This document shows, piece after piece, positions 15,001 through 27,000 of a stretch of DNA of 64,000 nt (position 1 is its first letter; every line of letters starts with the position of its first letter). The notes beneath the pieces are model-generated. The model did not search any database and was not told the DNA's origin. It saw nothing but the letters and a program-made list of their open reading frames with translations. The stretch is from Sinomonas sp. ASV486. GTDB lineage: Bacteria; Actinomycetota; Actinomycetes; Actinomycetales; Micrococcaceae. Location: contig NZ_JAVFJK010000016.1 of NCBI RefSeq assembly GCF_030908215.1, positions 17,621-81,620 on the forward strand. Direction: 5' to 3'. A program made the translations under genes and the position numbers.

Positions 15001-18000
15001 TCGTCAGGAGGGTGACCTGGACTCCGCCGGCCACGCCGACGAACCCGCCGCCGATCGCCGGGACGAGACCGAAGACGTTCTCACTCGAGCCCGCGTGGAC
15101 GATGACGCCGGAGAAGGACTGCGATCCGCCGAGCGTGCCGTTCGGAACGCCGGGCACCGGGGTGCCCTGGGCCAACGCGTCGACCACGCTGCCCGCTCCG
15201 AGGTAGGCCCGCACCTGCTTGTCGAGGGTCGCGACGCCCACAGCCGCGCCAATGCCTACGTATCCACCTGCGAGGGCGACGGTGATGAGGAGGAGCTTTG
15301 TCGAGTCGTTCGCGGCGACGACCACATTGTTGCCCGCGGCGAGGGCCGCCCCGTTGCCCGTGCAGGCGAACGGGTCCGGCCCCCCGGGGGTTCCGGTGCA
15401 TGCGAAGGTGTGGACGGTCAGCACCGTGACCGCAACGGTGCCTGCCACGCCGACCGTGCCGCCGCCCGCGCCGACGGCGAACGAGAGCACCGTGTCCTTA
15501 CCGTCTGCAGTGACGGCAATCGTGTTCCGTGCGTTGACCGCAGTGCCGGTGCCGATGTATGCGAAGGTGTCGAGTCTGACGACGCGGACCGCGACCGGGA
15601 TCGAGACGCCCGCCGTGCCGCCGATCGCCACCGTGGCGGCGATGCCGAGCTGGTAGAACTGGTTGGCTGCGGAGACCTGGACGGACTGGCCCGCGTCAGC
15701 GCCGGCGACGTTGGAGGCGCAGGTGGCACCGCAGTTGACCTGCGCGTTCGCGCCGATGTGTGCGGACGTGTGCACGGTGACGACTGCGACCGACCCGGCG
15801 AGCGTGACAGCTGCAGTGCCGGCGAATCCGAGGCCGATGCCGAAGGCTCCGATGCTGTCGGAGTTGGTGGCGGTCACCGCGACGCCGCGGAAGCCCGGCG
15901 TCGTGCCCTGCGAGATGTCGCGCGGGCCCATCGCGGTCGCGTCGCCAGCGGGGGCGTCGCCCTGCCTCACCAGGCTGTGGGACCTGCCGGTCCAGCCTGC
16001 ACCGAGGGTGATAACCGTCCCGCCCTTGTCTGAGGGCTTGTCGAGGAGCTGGAACCAGCCGCTTCCGAGGTCCTTGTAGTAGTAGGTTCCGCCGTCGACC
16101 AGCCCGCCGATCGGGGTGCCGCCGCCCGAGCTGTAGACGACCGCATCATTGTTGCTGATCGTGCCGAGGGCATAGGGCAGCCTGATGCGGTTGCCGACCA
16201 GGTCCACAGCGTTGTCCGGGTTGAACCGCGGCGTCTTGTCCTGGGTGACGTTCGCCTCGGAGGTCTTGAACAGGCGGTGGCTCTCGCCCGTCCCACCCGT
16301 GAGCGCGATCGGCGACCCGCTCAGGTCTGCGGCAGCGAACAGTTCGAAGTGGTTCGGGTCGGTCACCTTGACGTAGTACTGGCCGCCTTGGACGAGCTGC
16401 GCGAACGGGGTGCCGTACCCGGCGTCGTACTGGACCTGGTCGCCGTCCGCGAACCCGTGGCTGTCGACATGGATGACCGCACCGACCACATCGGCCTGGG
16501 AGAATCGCGGATCGTGCGGCGTGACGGTGTAGGAGCCGCTCGCGACATCGAGCCCTGTCGCGCCTGCGCCGCTGACCTTCGCGTAGTTGCCGATCCACGC
16601 GTGCGTCTCCTTGAACACCACAGGCACGGCGACGGCCGCACCGACCGCGGCGGTGCCGGCCGCGGAGATGTTGCCCGCGATCACGTTGAGGCTGAGCGAC
16701 TCGTTCGCACTCACACGCGCCGTGCCGCCCATCGTGGCGGTGACCCCGTCGACCGAGGATGCCCCGTCTTCGAGGTACGCCTTTGTGGTCACCGTGACGG
16801 CAGGCACGGCCGCATTGACATTGACGGCCGCCGTACCTGCGAAGCCGCCGCCCACGGAGATGGACGTGAGCTTCTCGCTCGAGACCGCGTCGACACTCAG
16901 GTTGCCCGAGCCGGCGATCGTCGTTCCATGGCCGATCCAGGCCTCGGTGTCCTTGGTGAGCACCTCTACGTCGACGCCCACGCCGACGCCGGCTGTGCCG
17001 CCCACGGTCAGCACTCCTGCCAGGCTCAGGATCGTGGTCGTGTCCTTCGCATACACGGCAGTCGACGTGCCCAGTGTGACGGTCGAGGTGGCATCGATGT
17101 GAGCCTTGGTCGTGTCGCTCGTGACGTTGACGACGACGGAGCCCGCCACGCCGGCCGAGTTGCCGCCCGCGCCGCCCACGGCGAGGTAGAGGTAGTCCGC
17201 GTCCTGGGTCGCCGAGACGAGCAGGCCCGCGGCGCCCGCGTGGACCGTGGTGCTGGCACCGATGGATGCCTCGACGGTCGAGTCGCGCACCACGACCACC
17301 GCAGAGGCGCCGACGCCGGCGGAGCCACCGCCGATCGCGATGTTGCCGGCAGCGAGGTTCACGGTCCCGGTCTTCGACGCCGTGACGGCGACGCCGCCCT
17401 GACCGGTCACGGAAGCGCTGGACCCGATGGCCGCGGCCACCTTGGGGTTCGAGCCGCCCTGGTTGAGCACGACGACGACGACCGCGCCGGAGACTGCGGC
17501 GGAACTGGCGGATGCGCCCCCGGCCACGGACACCTCGGTCATCGACTCGACCGACTCGGCGTCCACGGTGACAGACCCGCCCGCGGTGACGAGCGCGCCG
17601 TCGCCGACCTTCGCGAGGACGTTGATGTTGAACACGTCCACGATGACGGTCAGCCCCACGGCCGCCGAGCTCTTCGACAGCGAGAGTGCGCCGGCGAAGT
17701 CGATGAGCGTCAGGCCGCTCGTGGCCTTGACCGTGAGCGTCTGACCGGAACCGCCGAGGCCGATCGTCTGGTTGACCTTCGTTCCGGCTCCGAGGTAGGC
17801 CTGCGTGTCGATCGAGAAAATCTGGATGATGAAGGAACCAGACACGGCCGCGCCGCCGCTGCTGGCGCCGCCGCCGGCCGCGACGTTCGTGACAGACGGG
17901 AGGGTGATCTTGCCCTTGAGCGGCGTCTCGGGCTCCTGGCCGGCGAGGCTCGCCGACGCGGCCACCGAGATGGCACCGGAGGCGTCGAGGGACGTCGTCG

Positions 18001-21000
18001 TCCCGGGCGTCGAATCGACGAACGCCTTGGTCGTGACCTCGAAGTAGTTCACAGCGATCGCACCGCCGATCGCGGTGCCGTTGCCCTTCGAGAACCCGCC
18101 CGAGAGGGCGATGTTCTGGTAGATGATCGCGTCCGCCGCGGAGACGGTGATGCCGCCCGCCGGTGCGGAGAGCGCGGCACCCACGCCGACCGACGCCGTC
18201 GTGGTCAGCAGGAGGATCTGGACGGCGGCCGACGCCGCGACGCCTGCGGTGTTGTTGCCGGCACCGGCGGACATGCCCCAGATGACGAACGTGTTGTGCT
18301 TCGCTCCCGGCGTCCCCGCGCCAGGCGTTCCTGCGACGACGGTCACGCCGGTCTGACCGGTGACGTGGGCGCCGGCTCCGATCGACGCCGTCGTGGTGAG
18401 GATCTGGACGTTGAGGCCGATCGCGGCGCCGACGCCCGTGTCCTTCTGCAGGTCGATCGCACTGCCTGTTCCGCGCGCGGTGGCCTCGGCCAGCATGAGG
18501 CCCTGGACGCTCACGGCCCCCATGGTCGCGATGACGGTGACGTTCGGGGCGATGCTGCCCGTGGTCGTCGCCATAACCCAGTTGACGCCGATCGCCGCCG
18601 CGACTCCGGTGCCGCCGCCCGAGCTGCCGGAGTTCGAGCCGGACTGGCTGTTCGCTCCCGTGGCGCCGTTGGAACCGCTCGTGCCGCCCGAGGACGAGGG
18701 CATGCCCGCCGTTGAGGACTTGGTCGACTGCGTGTTGGGGTTACTGCCATTGGCCTGCTCGTTGGCTTTCGAGTCGCCGCTCTGGCTCTCGGAATCGCTC
18801 GAGCCCTTCGCGCTCGCAACAGACTTCGCCTCGCTGGTCATCTCCGAGGAGGCGAGCACGTCCACGGAGGCCGCGGTGACATTCCTGGCGATGGTCGCCG
18901 TCGTGCTCCAGCTGACCACCGCGTTGACGGACACGTCGATGCCCACGGCGGTGCTCTTGCCGGCGGCCTCGGCGTTGCCCTCGGTCATGATCCGGTTCAC
19001 GTGGGTCGCGTGGACGACGACGGCGCCGCTGCCGCCGGCCGAGGCCGTGTAGCCGGGCCCGCTGGACGCCGGGGTGCCGAGGCGGGCCTCGACCGTGTCG
19101 CCGACGCTCACGACAAGGGCGACGACGGGGGTCACCGCGGTGCCGCCCGAGGTGCCTCCCTCGGCGGTCGTGGGCAGTTCGCGGAAGCCCATCGCGTCGA
19201 TCGTGAGGGACGTTCCGCCGGTCAGGGTCGCGCCGTCCTGCGCGCCGGCCCGGACCGTGTTGTCGGGCAGGGCCGTGAGGGCCACGGACGCGCCGACGCC
19301 CGTCGCGGAGCCGACCTCGGCCTTGGATGTGGCCTTGGCGAGGTCGTAGGAGTTCGCCAGCGCCGTGATCGAATCGTCCGCGGTGGTCAGCGTCGCGGAG
19401 GCGCCCGTCTGCAGCAGTGCGGCGGTGTGCTCGGTGACGATGTTGATCGCGAGGGCGCCGGCCACGCCGACCGATGTCGCCTTGCCGACGCCCGCGTATG
19501 CAGTGGCGGTGACCTCGTGCTCCCAGAGGCGGAAGACCTGGCCATCCGTCGGGGCCGCGGGGAGGTGGTCGCCGTCGGTCACGGTGATCGTCGTGACGGT
19601 CCACGTGTGGGTGGCTGTGCGCTTGTAGATGCCGGGGGCGTTCGCGCCGTCCTGAGCCGTGAGCTGGAAGAGCGTGTCCTTCTCGATCTTGTCGGCCGGC
19701 AGCGAGTCGAAGTCGTCGTAGGCGTCCTTCGTCACGAACACCCACGCGCTGCCGTTCCACTGCCACACGCTGCCCGTCGGGTGGCCGTCCTTGGGCGCCG
19801 CCAGCACGAAGAGCTGGCTCGCGGCCGGGCTCGCCGGGAACGTGGCCCCGGAGGCGATCGAGGACCCGGCGTCGGTCTGGAGGACCCACTTGGCGTTGGC
19901 GCCGTCGTACTTGTAGATGCCCGCGTTGTTCGAGCTCGTCGAGGCCTTCGCCGCGGCGAGGTCGCCGTCCGACGGGCCGGGGAGCTGCTTGCCGGAGTCG
20001 ATGGTCTTCCACGCGCCGTCGGCGGCGTTCCAGACCCGCAGGACGTCGCCCGAGCCTCCGCTGGACATACCGGCCGAGAGGACCAGGCCCGTACCCGTGA
20101 TCGTCGCTGTGCCGGTGAGGGCGGTGTTGGTGATGTCCACCTTGTTGACCGAGACACCGGCGCCGATGCCGACGCTCGCGTCCGCCGTCGTGTCGCCGCG
20201 GGCGCTCGCGCGGGCGTCGGTGTCCGCGGTGGCCTTGAGCGTCACCACTGCGCCGGAGGAGATCGCGACGCCGTTGGCGAACCAGGCACTGGAGGAGGTC
20301 GTGACCACGTTGATGGCCACTGCGGCCGCTACGGAGACCGAGGCTCCGCCGTTGTCGTTGCTCGCGGCCTTCGGAGTCGACGACGTCCCGGTGGTCTTGC
20401 CGCCGCTGTTGTCGGACTGCGTCTGCTTGGCTGCGCCGAGCTTCGAGTCGGCCTTGCCGTTGACGTCCGTGCCGGAGGAGTCCTTGCCGCTCGCGGAGGA
20501 GGTCGTCTGGCCCTCGGCGCCCTCGGCGGCCGCTTCGGCGCTCGTCGTGGTGACGGAGGTCCCGAAGGCCTGGAAGGAGACCGCGCCGCCGGTCGCAGTG
20601 ACGCTGCGCGCGGTGCCCGAGTCGACGCCGTCGTCAACGATGGCGAGTGCGAGGGAGATGCCGAACCCGGCGGAGGAGCCGACGGTCGTGTCGCCCTTGG
20701 CGATGGTCGTGGTGGTGGCATTCTGTGTCGCGGTGGCAGCGACGGCGCCGCTGGCGGTGAGAGTGCTCGCACTGGCGCCCAGGGAAGCGCTCGTGCGCAG
20801 CGTCGCGATGGTCACGGCGATCGCGGGGGTGACGGTCACGCTGCCGCCCTTGCCGCCCGCATCGACCTCGTTGTCGATCACGCTGGTGGTCGTAGCGGTG
20901 ATCGTGACGCTTCCGGCGCCGGTGAGCGGGGGCCCGCGGGTCGGGTCGGCGACCTGGTCGATGCCCGCGTACACGGTGTCGTTGACGAGGTTGATGCCCA

Positions 21001-24000
21001 CGGACGCTCCGATGCCGACCGTGCCGGAGCCGGACTGCTTCGCCGAGGCCTTCGTGGTGCTGTTCGAGCTCGATCCGGCGGTCATGCCCGCCGCGCCGCC
21101 GGCGAGGGCGACATTGCCGGCCGGCCCTGCGGGGAGCGTGGTGGTCGGGTCTGCGTGGACAGTGGCGAGGGTCGTGAGGTTGACGACGTTGAGCGCGAGC
21201 GCGCCGGCAAGTCCGAGCGTTCCGCTCGTGTTCGCGGCGCCAGCCGTGGCGCTGGCCGTGAACGTGTGCTGAGTGTCGGCGGTCGGACCAGACCCGAGGG
21301 TCCGCGTCGTCGCGCTGAGGGTGAGGCCAGCGGCCGAGAGCTGGGAGCCGACGCCGATGCTCGCCTCGTTGCGGACCTTCACCAGGTTGATCGCGACCGC
21401 GGCCCCGATGCCCACGCTCGAGCTGTTGCTGGCCGAGCCGTCGGCGGTGGCGGAGGCGTCGGTGTTGTTCGTGGTCGTAAAGCTCGCGGTGCCCCCGTTG
21501 TTCACGGTGAGGGAAACGCCCGGGGCGAGCAGCGCCGTCGTCGTGGACGTCACGAGGTTGATCGCGACGGCGGCAGCGACCGTCACGTTGGAACCGCCAG
21601 AGTCCTGCTTGGTGCTCGGGGTCGCGGACGACGACGTCGTCTTCCCCCCGCTGTTGGCGGACTGGAGGCCCTTGGCCGTGCCGAGCGAGGTGTCGGCCTT
21701 GCCGTTGACGTCCTTGCCCGAGGAATCCGTCGACCCGGACGACGTCGACGACTGCCCCTCGACACCGACCGCGCTGGCTGTCGCGGAGGAGGACACCTGG
21801 GACGTCCCGTCCGCGGCGAACGAGACGCTGCCACCGGCCGTGGTGTTCCGATAGAGGGAGGAGTCCACGGTGTGGTCGGCGATCGCCAGAGCGAGGGAGA
21901 GTCCCAGGACCACGGTGCCGCCGGTGGCCGCGCCCTTGGCGCTGCCGGTGACGGTCGCGGTCTGGTCCGCGTGCGCGGTGATCCCGCCGGCGAGGTTCAG
22001 TGCCGGGCCGGAGAGGATGCTCGCCGTCGTGGAGACCTCGCTGATGGTCAGGGCGAGGGCACCGGCCAGAGACAGCGACGACCCGGACGGCGCGGCGGCG
22101 CCGCCCTCCGCGGTAGTTGTCGCCTTGTCACTGTTCACCGCGGTGATCACGACGGCGCGGCCACCCGTGAGCGTTGAGCCCGCCGCGAGGCCCGCGGCCA
22201 CCGCGTCGTTGATGAGGTTCAGGGCCACCGAGGCCCCGAGGCCGGCCGTCGTGCCGCCCGTGGTCTTCGCCGTGGCCTTGGCGGTGTTCTCCGTCGACGA
22301 ACCAGCGGTGAAGGACGAATCCCCGGCTGCCGGAAGGACCGCGGTGCCCGTCAGCTGCGCGCCCACCGTCACGTTGACGAGGTTCAGCGCGAACGAGCCC
22401 GCCAGGCCGAGGCTTCCGCCCGCCGTCGCGCCCGAGGTCGCCTCGGCGTCGAACGTGTTGACGCTGTCGGTGCCGCCGCCCGAGATCGGCACGGACCGCT
22501 CGGTCGCCGAGAGGACGAGAGAGCCCGCGTTCACCGTCGCACCGGCGGGCACGGCGGCGAGGACCGTGGCGTTGGCCAGGTTGATCGCTACGGCCGCGCC
22601 GATCCCGATGCCGGTCGAGGTCGCCGAGCCGTCCGCCACGGCCTTCGCGTCCGTGTTCGCGTCCGCGGTGAAGGACGCCTTACCGGTCGTGGTCAGGGTC
22701 AGGCCTGCGCTGAGCTGCGACGTTACCGTGTGCGTCGAGAGCGTCACCGCAACCGCCGCCGCAACCGACACCGAACCGGACCCGCCGCCGGAGCCGCCCT
22801 TGTCCGTCGTCGCCTTCGGCGTGGACGAGCTCGAGGTCGTCTTCCCGCCGCTGTTGGCGGACTGGAGGCCCTTGCCCGTGCCGAGCGAGGTATCGGCCTT
22901 GCCGTTGACGTCCTTGCCTGTGGAATCCGTACCGGTCGAGCTCTGGCCCTCGGCGCCCGCAGCGCTGGCCGTCGAGGAATCGGAGACCTGCGAGGTGCCC
23001 TCGGCCCAGAACGTGACGTCCCCGCCCGCCGTCGTCGGACGGCTCAGCGAGGAGTCCACGGTGTGGTCGGCGATCGTCAGGGCCAGGGAAAGGCCGACCG
23101 TGAGCGAGCTCCCGCCGGTGGCCGCGCCCTTCGCGCTGCCGGTGACGGTGGCGGTCTGGTCGGCGTGCGCGGTGATCCCGCCAGCGAGGTTCAGTGCCTG
23201 GCCGGAGAGGATGCTCGCCGTCGTGGAGACCTCGCTGATAGTCAGGGCGAGGGACGCCGCGAGGGACGCCGTGGTCTGCCCGGTCGCCGCGGCGCCGCCC
23301 TCAGCGGCCGTGGTCGCCTTGTCGCTGTTCACCGCGGAGATCACGACGGCGCGGCCGCCCGTGAGGGTCGAGCCCGCCGCGAGACCCGCGGTCACCGTGT
23401 CGTTGATGAGGTTCAGGGACACGGACGCCCCGAGGCCCAGCGTCCCGCCCGAGATGTTGGTCGCGGCGGTCGCCTTGGCGGTGTTCTCCGTTGCGGATCC
23501 GGCCGTGAAGCCAGCGTCGCCAGTGGTAGGCAGAACAGCAGTGCCGGACAGCTGCGCGCTGACCGTGACGTTGGCCAGGTTCAGCGCGAGCGAGCCCGCC
23601 AGGCCGATGCTCGAGCCCGCCGTCGCGCCCGAGGTCGCCTCGGCGTCGAACGTGTTGACGCTGTCGGTACCGCCGCCGGAGACCGGCACGGACCGCTCGG
23701 TCGCCGAGAGGACGAGAGAGCCCGCGTTCACCGTCGCACCGGCGGGCACGGCGGCGAGGACCGTGGCGTTGGCCAGGTTGATCGCGACCGCCGCGCCGAT
23801 CCCGATGCCGGACGAGGATGTAGCCGAGCCGTCCGCGACGGCCTTCGCGTCCGTGTTCGCGTCCGCGGTAAACGAGGCTTTCCCGGTTGTGGTCAGGGTC
23901 AGGCCTGCGCCGATCTGGGACGTCACCGTGTGCGTCGAGAGCGTCACCGCGATCGCCGCAGCGACCGAGATCGTCCCGGACCCGCCGCCGGAGCCGCCCT

Positions 24001-27000
24001 TGTCCGTGGTCGCCTTGGGCGATGTGGGTGCGGCGGTGGTCTTGGTGCTGTTCGCGTTCTGCAGCCCGGCAGCGGTGCCCGAGGCCGTGTCGGCCTTTCC
24101 GTTGACGTCCTTGCCCGAGGAGTCCGTCCCGGTCGAGCCCTGCCCCTGCGCACCGGCAGCAGTGGCCGTCGAGGAATCCGAGACCTGCGAGGTGCCCTCA
24201 GCCCAGAACGTGACGTCCCCGCCCGCGCTCAGCCCCCGGTTCAGGGACGAGTCCACGGCGTGGTTCGCGATCGTCAAGGCAAGCGAGAGCCCGAGTGCGA
24301 GGGTCTTGCCGCCCTGTGCCGCGCCGTTCGCTGTGGCTGTGACCGTTGCGGTCTGCGTGGCGTGGAGGGCGGCTCCGGCGCTGAGGGTCGTCGCGGCACC
24401 CGAGCCGACGGACGCCGTCGTCGAGACGCTGCTGATCGTGAGGGCCAGCGAAGCCGCCAGAGCGAGGGTGCCCGAGCCGGTCGCGGCAGCTCCACCGGCG
24501 GACGACGTCGTGGCCTTGTCGCTGCCGTTCGCCGTTCCGTTGAGCTGGTGCGCCCCGGTAATGGCCGCACCGGCGGCAATGCCAGCCATCGTGTCGTCGT
24601 TGATGAGGTTCAGTGAGATCGAGGCGCCGATGCCCGAGGCCCCGCCGCTGCTGTCCGTCTTCGCCGCGGCCGAAGCGGTGTTCTCCGTGGCCTGGCCGGC
24701 TGTGAGGGTCACGTCGCCAGTAGCGCCGGTAACGGCGCCGTTGACCGTGAGGGCGGCGGTCCCGAGGACCTGGGCCTGCGTCACGACATTGACCAGATTG
24801 AGAGCGAACGAGCCGGCGAGGCCGATGTCGCTGCCGGCGGTCGCGCCCGAGGTCGCCTTGGCGGAGAGCGTGTTGACGCTGTCCGTGGCGCCGCCGGAGA
24901 CCGGCACAACGCGCTCGGTCGCGGACAGGGCGAGTGAGCCCGCGTTGACTGTAGCCCCTGCCGGGACGAGCGCCTGGGTGGTGACCGTGACCTTGTTGAT
25001 CGCGACGGCGGCAGCGATGCCGACCGACGACGGCGACATCGCATCGCCCTTGGCCTCGGTGACCGAGTCGGCGTTCGTGTCGGCGGCGAACGCGGCGGCG
25101 CCCGTCGTGGTGAGCGTCATGCCCGTGGCGAGCTGCGCCGTCGTGCTTACCCCCACCACGCTGATGGCTATCGCGGCGGCGACGCTGATGCTCCCCGAGC
25201 CGCCCGAGGTCTTGTCGACGGTCGTCTTCGGGGTCGCGCTCGTCGAGGTGGCCCTGCCGCCGTTCGCGGTCTGCTTGGTCTTCGCGTCGCCGAGGGCCGC
25301 GTCCGCCTTGCCGTTGACGTCCTTGCCCGACGTGTCGGAGCTCTCGCCCTGGGCGCCGGCCGCGCTTGCCGTGCCGGTCGTGGTGGTCACCTCCGTGTGG
25401 TGGGCCGTGAACGCCGCGGACGCTGCGGAGAGCGTGCGGTCGAGCGGGGCCGAGGACGAGGAATCGACGACGGCGAGGGCGAGCGCGATGCCCAGCGCGA
25501 GGGTCCCGCCTGACGCGGCGGTCGCGGCGCCCTTGGCGGTGGTGGTGACCGTGGTGGTCTGGTCGGCGGTGGCAGAGACGGTGCCGGCGAGGGCAGTCGT
25601 GCCGAGGCTGGGGTCCGCTCCGCCGATTCCGGCGGTGGTCGATACGTTCGCGAGCGAGATCGCTATGGCGGGGGCGAGCGAGATGTTCGCTCCTCCTGCT
25701 CCACCTTCGATCGCAGTCGTCAGCGTATCGCTGTTGGTCGCCTGGATGGTGAAGTCCTTGACTCCGGCCAGTGGGGGTCCGCGGGTGCCGAGCGAGAGCC
25801 GGTCGACGCCCGCGAAAACCTGGTCCGTAACGAGGTTCAGGCCGATGGATGCGCCCATGCCGAAGGTTCCGCCGCTGCCGCCCGTGGACTGGGAGGCCGT
25901 CGCAGACGCGCCGTTCGCGGACGAGGAGCCGGCGGTCGCCGCCGCGTTGCCCGCACCTCCGAGGCTGATTCCGCCGAGGGGATCGGTCGGCGTCGCAGTC
26001 GCCGCGTGTATGGCGGCGGTGGTGGACAGGTTGGCGATGTTCAGGGCGAACGAGCCCGCGACGCCCACGTTGCTTCCCGCTCCGCTCGCGCCTGACTTCG
26101 CCGTGGCGCCCGTGCTGTGGGCCAGCGGCGTGGTCGGGGCCGAGGCATCGGCATGGTTCACAGCAGTGAGGTTGAGGCCGGTGGCCGTGACGGATGCGCC
26201 GGCCCCCGTGGATGCCTCATTGACGATCGTCGCCTTGTTGATCGCGATGGCCGCGCCGATCGTCGGGCCTGTCCCGCCCGACGCCGAGCCGTCGGCCGTG
26301 GCCTGGGCGGTCGTAGTGTTGGCGGACGCGAAGCTCACCTTGCCGGGAGTCGAGAGGGTTGTGGCCGGGGCGAGCTCGGAGGTCGAGGAGGACGTCACGA
26401 GGTTGAAGGCGATCGCCGCAGCGACGGTGACACTGTTGCCGCTCGAGTCGGTGGCCGCAGGAGTCGTTGAGGAGGAGGTGCCGCCGGCAGACTTGCCGCC
26501 CGCGAACGCGAGCTGCGAGTCGGCCTTCTGGTTCGCGGTCTTGCCGGAGGAGTCGGTGCTCGTCGGGCTGCTCGTCGCGCCGCCCTGGGCGCCAGCCGCG
26601 GAAGCTGTCGACGTCGTGGACGTCGTCGACGTGCCGTCGGCGCTCATCGCGACGTCCCCGCCGGCGGTCGTGGCTCGGCCGATCGAGGAGTCGACACTGT
26701 GCTGAGCCGCGGTGAGCGCGAAGCTGATGCCAGCGGCAAGGGTGGCCCCGGCGCCCGCCGTCGTGCTGCCGGTCGCAGTGGTGATGGCCGACGCCGCCTG
26801 CGTCGCCGACCCGGTCAGCGCGCCGGCGAGGGTGATCGCCGGGCCTGTCAGGAGCGAGGCGATCGTCTGAACGTTGGAGATCGTGATAGCGACGACGCCC
26901 ATGAGCGAGGCATTCGATCCGCCCGCCGCGCCGCCGGTCGCCGACGTGGTCGTCGCATCGCTGCCGGTCGCGGTCAGGGCCAGTGCACCGGCGCCAGCGA

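Noticed and set aside
21870..26705. A 1611-codon plus-strand ORF with periodic repeats
   Set aside because: Its repeats mirror the ~1.2-kb repeats of the giant gene on the other strand; no start context or signal, and composition is typical of an antisense shadow.
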